Positions 6,493 to 10,638 of a DNA stretch of 10,638 nucleotides are shown here, in pieces. The DNA is taken from the NCBI GenBank assembly GCA_946480685.1, contig CAMLLI010000063.1:1-10638 (forward strand). The letters run 5' to 3'. The translations under genes were made by a program, and so were the position numbers. This stretch comes from an uncultured Flammeovirgaceae bacterium (GTDB lineage Bacteria; Bacteroidota; Bacteroidia; Cytophagales; Cyclobacteriaceae). The first letter of the stretch is position 1. Each line of letters starts with the position of its first letter. Under the pieces are notes generated by a model. The model was given only the letters and a program-made list of their open reading frames with translations, was not told the DNA's origin and searched no databases.

Positions 6493-6681
6493 ATGAATAA
6501 TATAAAAAATCCGGAGGAATTGTGGAAACTGCAGAAAGCGAAACTCAAATTGATATTTGCTCATCTTCATGAGGACGACTTTCAATACGATTATGGAAAG
6601 AAAGATTTGATGTTAAAGAATCTCGAGTTAAAGCTAGGAAAATCAAGAGAAGAACTTGAGCAACTGCTGTTAGGGCTATAA
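6493..6681 (+). CDS. CsbD-like general stress protein
   Basis: This 62-residue, highly charged helical protein begins MNNIKNPEELWKLQKAKLKL. The pattern W-x-x-x-K-x-K-L-K-x-x-F-x-x-L-x-x-x-D-F-x-Y, then GKKDLMLKNLELKLGKSREELEQLL, matches the Bacteroidota branch of the CsbD/YjbJ family: an opening Trp, a middle GKKD (usually GKRD in others) and a closing helix beginning with K-S/T-R-E-E. Family members are small cytoplasmic proteins induced by general stress; their biochemical role is not established. The length is normal for the branch. The gene stands alone, with 163 bases upstream and a convergent outer-membrane protein gene 68 bases downstream. No clear promoter consensus was found upstream. 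Confidence 0.85.
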   Translation: MNNIKNPEELWKLQKAKLKLIFAHLHEDDFQYDYGKKDLMLKNLELKLGKSREELEQLLLGL

Positions 6682-6749
6682 AGTGCAATGTGAGTTACGT
6701 CTGTGTTTCATAGGCCTTAACTAATATAGGTTAATATATATGGGTTGGG

Positions 6750-7403
6750 TTAGAAGAATTTGTATCCAACCATAAATTGATAATAGACTAAGCGATACCG
6801 AGGTGTGTCGCTGGTTTCATTTTGTCTGTTATCCAGTAAATCGAACACCAATCTTGGACTAAAGGTAAATTTCTTTTTAGTAAGCTCGAACCCAAGTATT
6901 GCAGATATCGTGTGTGTACGAAGTGCGTCAAGATTGAATTCGTCACGTGTTGATTGGGAAGGTTCTCCTGAAAATTGGTCGCGCTGTTTTAGAAGGTACG
7001 AATACTGAGGTCCGGCCATAACTTTGAAAAAACTTGTAGGCTGGAATGCTACAAGCACGGGTACATCAAGGTATGTTGTTGTACGTTTCAGGTTGTAGTT
7101 CTCTGCAAAGAGCAGACCGCTAGCCTGCACACTGCGTTGTGATATGTGCACCTCCGGACGCAGTAAAATATATTTGCCCAAAGGTAGATCTGCAAACACA
7201 GCGATAGCAAACCCAACCTTAGGCTCTACGTTAAATACTTCGCCTTCTGTACTGTAAGCACTTGTGATATTTATACCAGCCTGTATTCCGATCGTCCATG
7301 GCGAATTGGCGAACGATAATGAGTATAGTGTGCTATCGGATTGTGCTTTTAAGCCTGGTAATAGCATTGTATATGCGAATATTATAAGTAGTATCTTTTT
7401 CAT
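6750..7403 (-). CDS. PorT-like outer-membrane beta-barrel protein
   Basis: This 217-residue protein has a signal peptide (MKKILLIIFAYTMLLPGLKA, cleavage before Gln21). The mature part alternates strands typical of the small outer-membrane barrels of Bacteroidota (outer membrane protein beta-barrel / PorT-like): WTIGIQAGINITSAYS, KVGFAIAVFADLPLG, ILLRPEVHISQRSV, TTTYLDVPVLVAFQP, FKVMAGPQYSYLL, HTISAILGFELT, FTFSPRLVFDLLD and LVYYQFMVGYKFF. It ends in an aromatic (F), the expected BAM-recognition residue. The motif TYLDVPVL followed by K-V-x-A-G-P-Q-Y-S is characteristic of this group. Eight strands fit the length. The ATG at 7403 is well supported by the signal peptide. A large inverted repeat lies 28-99 bases upstream, in the leader or promoter. 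Ligand and function are unknown. Confidence 0.88.
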   Translation of the reverse strand: MKKILLIIFAYTMLLPGLKAQSDSTLYSLSFANSPWTIGIQAGINITSAYSTEGEVFNVEPKVGFAIAVFADLPLGKYILLRPEVHISQRSVQASGLLFAENYNLKRTTTYLDVPVLVAFQPTSFFKVMAGPQYSYLLKQRDQFSGEPSQSTRDEFNLDALRTHTISAILGFELTKKKFTFSPRLVFDLLDNRQNETSDTPRYRLVYYQFMVGYKFF

Positions 7404-7430
7404 ACGATGATATATCCAATGAATGGCATC

Positions 7431-7502
7431 ATCTACAGACAGACAAATCCATTGATATTTCTATGCTAGGAAATATCTCTGGATTTGCACTGTCTCTTAG
7501 AT
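7431..7502. repeat. 72-bp interrupted inverted repeat (26 paired positions)
   Basis: Four blocks pair around an 8-base centre (7462-7469): GATATTTC with GAAATATC, CAAATCCA with TGGATTTG, AGACAG with CTGTCT, and ATCT with AGAT. They are separated by small internal loops (2x2, 1x2 and 2x3). That gives 26 pairs, far more than expected by chance. The repeat ends 27 bases before the outer-membrane barrel start, so on the reverse strand it would form a long hairpin in that gene's leader. No T-run follows on the reverse strand. Alternatives are a relic of a palindromic (REP or miniature) element or a large operator. Confidence 0.6.
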
Positions 7503-7510
7503 AATCTCTT

Positions 7511-7732
7511 TTATAAAGATCCGTAAACTCTGCGGAACTGTGTTGTATCGGAGCGTGATTTTGTTACATATATCTCACTAATCGGAATACGTCTGTGATA
7601 TATACAACTTTTACCTGCTTTAATGTAATGCAAATCGGAGTGAAGTAAATCATCTTTGTAGTAACCGGGGATGCGAGGCTGATAATGCCTGCCGGTAGAT
7701 TCGATAAATGTAAAATAGTAATATATAAACAA
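7511..7732 (-). CDS. Possible 73-residue protein or gene remnant, TTG start
   Basis: The frame opens directly after a stop codon with TTG (7732) and contains no ATG. The composition is balanced and hydrophilic, with segments such as TGRHYQPRIPGYYKDDLLHS and TKSRSDTTQFRRVYGSL, and codon use looks coding-like, which is why it is kept. The lack of an ordinary start suggests a truncated remnant or chance. Its upstream end lies 10 bases from the divergent small frame at 7743; both can hardly have full promoters. No family is recognised. Confidence 0.25.
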   Translation of the reverse strand: MFIYYYFTFIESTGRHYQPRIPGYYKDDLLHSDLHYIKAGKSCIYHRRIPISEIYVTKSRSDTTQFRRVYGSL

Positions 7733-7742
7733 CTAATAAAAA

Positions 7743-7889
7743 ATGATACAAATTATAAGAAAGCTTCTTGATGAAATCGGCCTTATCTGGCCCTTCACAT
7801 CCACTCCAGCTCCGTTAACATTTACACGGGTTGTTGAGAAATTTGATGCTGCAGACCGGTATCTTCGTCCTTTTAAGCATAAAATATAG
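7743..7889 (+). CDS. Possible 48-residue small protein
   Basis: ATG 7743 to TAG 7887-7889 encodes 48 residues: an amphipathic opening (MIQIIRKLLDEIGLIWPFTS), a Pro/Thr stretch, then FTRVVEKFDAADRYLRPFKH and KI. The amino-acid mix and codon use look like a real short gene, with an A-rich stretch (AACTAATAAAAA) before the start. No family is recognised. It lies 76 bases upstream of the structured RNA element at 7965-8018. Confidence 0.38.
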   Translation: MIQIIRKLLDEIGLIWPFTSTPAPLTFTRVVEKFDAADRYLRPFKHKI

Positions 7890-7964
7890 TCCTATGTCAG
7901 TTTATATACTGGCGTTGCGCATTTAGCGATAACGTGGAGACTACTTAAAATTACTGTTCTGGAG

Positions 7965-8018
7965 AGGCGTGCTTCTGGAAGATCCTTCGTGAGAAGGTAT
8001 CTTCTATGAGCACTGCTT
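7965..8018 (+). ncRNA. Candidate structured RNA: long stem-loop with GNRA tetraloop
   Basis: The 54 bases fold into one long hairpin: 23 pairs (3 G-U), one mismatch and two single-base bulges (7998 and 8014), capped by GTGA closed by C-G, a GNRA-type tetraloop. The inner stem GATCCTTC / GAAGG(T)ATC is especially strong. No T-run follows directly, so it is not itself a terminator. A weaker hairpin with a T-run follows at 8038-8061. The pair could be a small RNA with its terminator, or a regulatory leader of the YodC-like gene at 8099. I recognise no known RNA family and see no clear promoter. Confidence 0.45.
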
Positions 8019-8037
8019 ACTATTGAAATAGAATATA

Positions 8038-8061
8038 TATCAGATCGCTGATAATCTTTTT
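8038..8061 (+). terminator. Terminator-like hairpin with T-run
   Basis: TATCAG (8038-8043), loop ATCG, and CTGATA (8048-8053) form a 6-bp stem followed by AATC and five T (8057-8061). The stem is weak, but the layout is that of an intrinsic terminator or attenuator 37 bases before ATG 8099. Confidence 0.4.
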
Positions 8062-8098
8062 ACGAATGATATAAAGTTCTCCCTGGCAGGTTTATACA

Positions 8099-8389
8099 AT
8101 GCATGTGGTTGAGCATGAAGGAAAGAATTTACCATCTGCACCTATAGCAGCAGGCCCAAGAGTGCGTACGTCTTTTGAACTAAACTATTTAGGAATGAAC
8201 ACATTTGCAATAGGCGATGTAGTTAAGCTTTCATCGGCTGATGTGCCGATGACGATTAATTCCGAAGCTGCCAATAATAACTATGTTGAATGTATCTGGT
8301 TTAATACAAAGGGAAAGCCTGTTCGACAGGACTTTCACGTTGATGCTCTCGAATATGTGAGAAGTCGGGTTCCCAATCCGAAAGAGTGA
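8099..8389 (+). CDS. YodC/DUF2158-like small protein
   Basis: The product has 96 residues from ATG 8099, or 64 from the internal ATG 8195, which sits directly after TTTAGGA. The conserved part begins near residue 37: FAIGDVVKLSSADVPMTI, a variable loop, YVECIWFNTKGKP and FHVDALEYV. This follows the YodC/DUF2158 pattern of GDVV-L-x-S-x-x-x-x-M-T-V, then V-x-C-x-W-F, then F-x-x-x-x-L. In the family the Cys-x-Trp strand and the final F...L strand close a small SH3-like barrel. The first 32 residues (MHVVEHEGKNLPSAPIAAGP...) are not conserved in the family and could be spurious, so the shorter start is plausible. No signal peptide is present, so the protein is cytoplasmic. Function is unknown. 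Upstream lies the stem-loop and terminator-like pair, suggesting control by transcript structure. The response-regulator gene converges on it, with 36 bases between. Confidence 0.8.
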   Translation: MHVVEHEGKNLPSAPIAAGPRVRTSFELNYLGMNTFAIGDVVKLSSADVPMTINSEAANNNYVECIWFNTKGKPVRQDFHVDALEYVRSRVPNPKE

Positions 8390-8425
8390 CTCAATTTCTG
8401 TGACGGTCGGTCGTGGGCTTTTTTC

Positions 8426-8851
8426 CTATCCATAGTGACTGGGAGCTATACATTCCTGCCAGTACTCAATAATTTTTTTTAGGGTCTCTTTTAGTTTGTC
8501 CATTGTGTTAGGCTTTATGAAAAATCCCTGTATCGACATTGCATAAGCGTCAAGGACAGCCTTCTTTGTTCCACCTGTGGTAAAAAACAGATAGGGAATA
8601 CACTTCGTTTGAAGCTGCTCATTCGTGAAGATCTTACTTCGCAATTCAAACCCGTTTATCTTCGGCATATTGATGTCTGAAAGAATGAGAAAAGGTTGCA
8701 CATCCGTTCGGTTTAAATAGTGAAGCGCTTCTTCACCATCAATGAAATAAATAATCTCGTTTTCATATCCCAGTTCGCTGAATATCTCGACCAATACCGC
8801 CTGGTCGTCCATATCGTCTTCAATTACTACTATTGGTCCTGCTTTATTCAT
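8426..8851 (-). CDS. Single-domain response regulator (CheY/Rcp1-like)
   Basis: This 141-residue protein consists of one receiver domain. The acidic pocket is E11, D12 and D13 (VVIEDDMDD), the phosphoacceptor D59 lies in LILSDINMPKINGFE, the conserved Thr is T91 (FFTTGG) and the conserved Lys is K113 (GFFIKPN). All required residues are present. The shape (SDINMP, TTGG, IKP) matches the Rcp1-type regulators often paired with PAS or bacteriophytochrome-like kinases in Bacteroidota. There is no output domain, so the protein must act through another partner or as a phosphotransfer intermediate. Two local kinases lack receivers, including the three-PAS kinase at 2088-4172, but they are 4 kb away and the pairing is a guess. 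A near-perfect dyad 42-57 bases upstream of its start may control it. The start at ATG 8851 is clear. Confidence 0.92.
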   Translation of the reverse strand: MNKAGPIVVIEDDMDDQAVLVEIFSELGYENEIIYFIDGEEALHYLNRTDVQPFLILSDINMPKINGFELRSKIFTNEQLQTKCIPYLFFTTGGTKKAVLDAYAMSIQGFFIKPNTMDKLKETLKKIIEYWQECIAPSHYG

Positions 8852-8893
8852 AAGTTTATATACTGGTGTGAGGGTTTATAAATCAATCCGGGA

Positions 8894-8908
8894 TAACGAC
8901 TGTCGCTA
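8894..8908. promoter_or_regulatory. Operator-like dyad upstream of the response regulator
   Basis: TAACGAC-T-GTCGCTA is a 15-base dyad with one mismatch, centred 50 bases before the response-regulator start. The single-base centre makes it unlikely as an RNA hairpin and more like a site for a dimeric regulator. Chance is possible. Confidence 0.3.
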
Positions 8909-9221
8909 ACGTGAACCGAAGATATGCATGGAAACAATCACCAAGATAGCTTTTGACTCGCGTGGTGTTTGTCTGTACGATTGATAGTTGAAGGTACACA
9001 TAATTCTTTGGATAACAGCGCGTAGTGCTTTTAAGCAGGCGTAGCAGTTTTAGTTACGTATTGAAAGTACTCCCGGCAAATTAATCAGGCTGGTAATTAC
9101 TTGGAGTGATCATAGTATATATTTTACCTGAATGAGATCGCGAGTCGGGAAAGTTACTAACGCTTGTGCTTTAGGAGCTTCTGTTTACAGGCTATATACT
9201 TCAACAATGAGGCAGTGTTGA

Positions 9222-9249
9222 TTTGCAAACCAAAAGGAATTTTATATTG
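9222..9249 (+). promoter_or_regulatory. Possible Bacteroidota-type promoter for the gene at 9402
   Basis: A TTTG box (9222-9225) and TATATTG (9243-9249) are separated by 17 bases, close to the TTTG / TAnnTTTG promoter described for Bacteroidota, though slightly short in spacing and one base short in the -7 box. It would give a leader of about 145 bases. Confidence 0.25.
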
Positions 9250-9401
9250 TTATAAGAATAGTAAAAGGTATGTGGATGAAAGTAGACGCTGCTACAATCT
9301 TTGCCTGTTGGTATCTATAATGTACCCAAAATTTGATGCGTTGATGTTTGATATTTCATTTGTTCGGACATTACGATGCATTATTCCATAAACATCAAAT
9401 C

Positions 9402-9785
9402 ATGACAACACTCCCAATATATTTGAAATGCCGTTTTTTTGATGCTGAAGATGCAAGTATGGTTTACACATTTAAGATCGGCACAAGTGGAGTTGAGGCA
9501 CATCCGTTTCAGTTATATAGATTAAAAGATGATGGTACGGGTAATTGGGAGAACCTTTCTGTTTATGCATCAGTAGACGATGCAGTGATGGTATTGTTGA
9601 AGGAACTTCTTTCTGCTGAACTGACGGAGGAAATATATCATGGGCAGGCGACTATCAATCCCGCTGAGATAATAGAGAAAATAAATCTGGGCGAGCGTTC
9701 TATAGCTATTTTTAATGATAAACTGAGAGCGCTTTTCAAACTTGATATTGACGTTAGTTTCGAAGACTTGATAGAAAGAAAGTGA
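9402..9785 (+). CDS. Hypothetical 127-residue cytoplasmic protein
   Basis: I chose ATG 9402 (MTTLPIYLKCRFFDAEDASM); an upstream ATG at 9348 would add 18 poorly coding residues (MIFHLFGHYDALFHKHQI). No named family is recognised. The first half alternates strands and turns (YLKCRFFD, MVYTFKIG, HPFQLYRLKDDGTGNWENLS), and the second half is mainly helical (SVDDAVMVLLKELLSAELTE, PAEIIEKINLG, SIAIFNDKLRALFKLDI). There is no signal peptide or membrane helix. The Tyr/Trp-rich first half looks like a compact beta sheet and the acidic helices look like a partner-binding face, but that is inference. The gene ends 88 bases before glgB on the same strand and may be transcribed with it. A role in glycogen metabolism is not supported beyond this adjacency. 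Confidence 0.75.
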   Translation: MTTLPIYLKCRFFDAEDASMVYTFKIGTSGVEAHPFQLYRLKDDGTGNWENLSVYASVDDAVMVLLKELLSAELTEEIYHGQATINPAEIIEKINLGERSIAIFNDKLRALFKLDIDVSFEDLIERK

Positions 9786-9840
9786 TATTAAGCGAACGGT
9801 TTATCAGCAATGGCTTCGGTGGCATGATATTATTAAACCA

Positions 9841-9865
9841 GGAAAGGGGGAAGTCCTTCGGGACT
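9841..9865 (+). promoter_or_regulatory. glgB: Purine-rich tract and C(TTCG)G hairpin in the glgB leader
   Basis: GGAAAGGGGGAA (9841-9852) resembles a ribosome site but is too far (21 bases) from ATG 9874. Between them AGTCC (9852-9856) and GGACT (9861-9865) pair around a TTCG loop, the very stable UUCG tetraloop type. Folding would bring the purine tract to about 8 bases from the start. It could equally act as an inhibitory or mRNA-stabilising hairpin. Confidence 0.45.
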
Positions 9866-9873
9866 AAAATTCA

Positions 9874-10638
9874 ATGGATGGTGCCAATACGATTTATGAA
9901 GCGGAAACTGATAGTAAGAGTTTTCTTACCGATTATGATATCTATCTTTTCAAGGCGGGCAGGCACTTTAAGCTTTATGAGAAACTGGGAGCACATGTTA
10001 TTGCTTTAAATGGTATATCGGGTGTATACTTTGCCGTATGGGCGCCTAATGCTATAGCAGTGAGTTTAATAGGTGATTTCAATTACTGGGATGGCACAAC
10101 CACTTCACTTAAAGCACGTGCCGATGACTCTGGTATCTGGGAAGGTTTTTTTACGAATGTAAAGCATGGGGACCGTTATAAATATAGTATTGAAACCGAA
10201 GGCGGTGTTATTGTCGACAAGACTGATCCTTTCGCACGCTATGCGGAAGGACCCCCGGGAAATGCTTCATTAGTGTGGAGTACGGTATATAACTGGAAGG
10301 ACGGATCCTGGCTTGAACAACGAAAGTCAAAGGTTGGTAAAGCGCAGCCCTATTCGGTATACGAAGTCCATCTGGGATCATGGCGAAGAAAGCAAAATGA
10401 AGCCAGGGATTTTTTTTCGTACACGATACTCGCTGATGAATTGGTGAAATACGTTACAGAAATGGCATTTACACACGTGGAGTTTATGCCGATAATGGAG
10501 CATCCATTCTTTGGTTCATGGGGTTATCAGATCACTGGTTATTTTGCGCCTACCAGCCGGTATGGATCGCCCAATGAATGCATGTATCTTATTGATCGCT
10601 TCCATCAGGCCGGTATAGGTGTAATTATAGATTGGGTG
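9874..10638 (+). CDS. glgB: 1,4-alpha-glucan (glycogen) branching enzyme, N-terminal part
   Basis: The frame runs from ATG 9874 to the window edge (255 codons; the 3' end is missing). An in-frame TAA at 9865-9867 fixes the start region. The order is that of GlgB: a short lead (FLTDYDIYLFKAGRHFKLYE), the CBM48/E-set domain (about 50-125: YFAVWAPNAIAVSLIGDFNYWDG, GIWEGFF, YKYSIETEGG, KTDPFARYAE), and the opening of the GH13 catalytic barrel (PYSVYEVHLGSWRR, about 159-172). Next come VEFMPIMEHPFFGSWGYQIT (203-221) and YFAPTSRYGSPN. The last visible residues (IIDWV) are followed in the family by the catalytic-barrel motif DWVPxHF. Branching enzyme cleaves alpha-1,4 glucan chains and makes alpha-1,6 branches in glycogen in the cytoplasm. 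The catalytic Asp and Glu lie beyond the window. No other glycogen gene is visible here; they may follow. Confidence is high for identity, but completeness cannot be checked. Confidence 0.97.
   Translation, partial: MDGANTIYEAETDSKSFLTDYDIYLFKAGRHFKLYEKLGAHVIALNGISGVYFAVWAPNAIAVSLIGDFNYWDGTTTSLKARADDSGIWEGFFTNVKHGDRYKYSIETEGGVIVDKTDPFARYAEGPPGNASLVWSTVYNWKDGSWLEQRKSKVGKAQPYSVYEVHLGSWRRKQNEARDFFSYTILADELVKYVTEMAFTHVEFMPIMEHPFFGSWGYQITGYFAPTSRYGSPNECMYLIDRFHQAGIGVIIDWV

Larger units (their letters stand above)
7404..7742. other. Gap holding a large dyad and a doubtful leftward frame
   Basis: This 339-base stretch lies upstream of the outer-membrane barrel gene. It contains the 72-bp inverted repeat (7431-7502) and a leftward TTG-initiated frame (7511-7732), each described separately. 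I see no tRNA, IS end or confident promoter. Confidence 0.4.
8852..9401. other. 550-base region with no convincing gene
   Basis: This region lies between divergent genes, so it must hold promoters for both. An operator-like dyad lies at 8894-8908. For the rightward gene, TTTG at 9222-9225 followed 17 bases later by TATATTG (9243-9249) resembles the Bacteroidota -33/-7 pair, placing a start site about 150 bases before ATG 9402. Short frames (such as METITKIAFDSRGVCLYD at 8928) are not persuasive. No RNA gene or repeat element was recognised. Confidence 0.4.

Noticed and set aside
6717..6734. TTAAC/GTTAA inverted repeat between convergent genes as a bidirectional terminator
   Set aside because: Only 5 AT-rich pairs and no T-run; too weak to support.
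8373..8424. A possible terminator (CCA..CCGA / TCGG..TGG then six T) after the YodC-like gene
   Set aside because: The stem needs a 25-base loop and uses coding bases; the T-run alone (8419-8424) is suggestive, but the hairpin is not convincing.
7899..8866. A 14-base direct repeat, AGTTTATATACTGG, at 7899-7912 and 8853-8866
   Set aside because: AT-rich, only two copies, and of a length expected by chance in 10 kb of such sequence; no shared context supports a function.
9164..9391. A 75-residue frame starting with TTG before the gene at 9402
   Set aside because: Cys-rich, poorly coding composition, no ATG start, and it overlaps the better supported downstream gene region.
9782..10009. A 75-residue frame across the start of glgB
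   Set aside because: It runs in a different frame from the clear GlgB homology and is explained as a shadow of it.
1..10638. CRISPR arrays, tRNA genes, insertion-sequence ends, phage genes and toxin-antitoxin pairs
   Set aside because: Looked for on both strands; no regularly spaced repeats, tRNA arms, transposase fragments or recognisable toxin-antitoxin pair were seen.

Overview
The window looks like chromosomal DNA from a Bacteroidota bacterium, most likely of the Chitinophaga/Cytophaga type. The basis is AT-rich intergenic DNA, few Shine-Dalgarno sites, and several protein types common in that group: a PorT-like outer-membrane barrel ending in Phe, a CsbD-like small stress protein, a short AraC-type regulator with an HMA-like front domain, a multi-PAS histidine kinase and a single-domain response regulator. 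This assignment comes from reading the proteins only.

Layout. 1-510 is the 3' end of a sensor histidine kinase. 589-1149 is the AraC-type regulator, which abuts tail-to-tail (no spare base) a reverse-strand polytopic membrane protein (1150-1869). 2088-4172 is a complete membrane-anchored three-PAS histidine kinase, converging with 7 bases between on a cupin gene (4180-4539). 4767-5147 is a secreted Lys/Ala-rich coiled-coil protein with a clear terminator. From about 5150 to 8400 the DNA is gene-poor, with small genes separated by long leaders: an unknown 121-residue protein, a 66-residue SH3-like protein, a CsbD-like protein, an outer-membrane barrel on the reverse strand, and a YodC/DUF2158-like protein. 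8426-8851 is a response regulator, 9402-9785 an unknown protein, and 9874 to the end is the first 255 codons of glgB (glycogen branching enzyme).

How the genes may work together. Two histidine kinases, an orphan response regulator and an AraC-type regulator make this a signalling-rich stretch. The small genes resemble stress-response accessory genes, but no operon ties them to the kinases. No mobile element, CRISPR array, tRNA or rRNA was seen.

The most unusual content is non-coding. There is a 54-nt stem-loop with a GNRA tetraloop at 7965-8018, followed by a terminator-like hairpin with a T-run (8038-8061), which suggests a small RNA or a structured leader. A 72-bp interrupted inverted repeat lies at 7431-7502. 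A C(TTCG)G hairpin sits between a purine-rich tract and the glgB start, and dyads lie upstream of the cupin and response-regulator genes. I found no clear evidence of a new multi-gene system. The structured RNAs and the small proteins around them are the best candidates.
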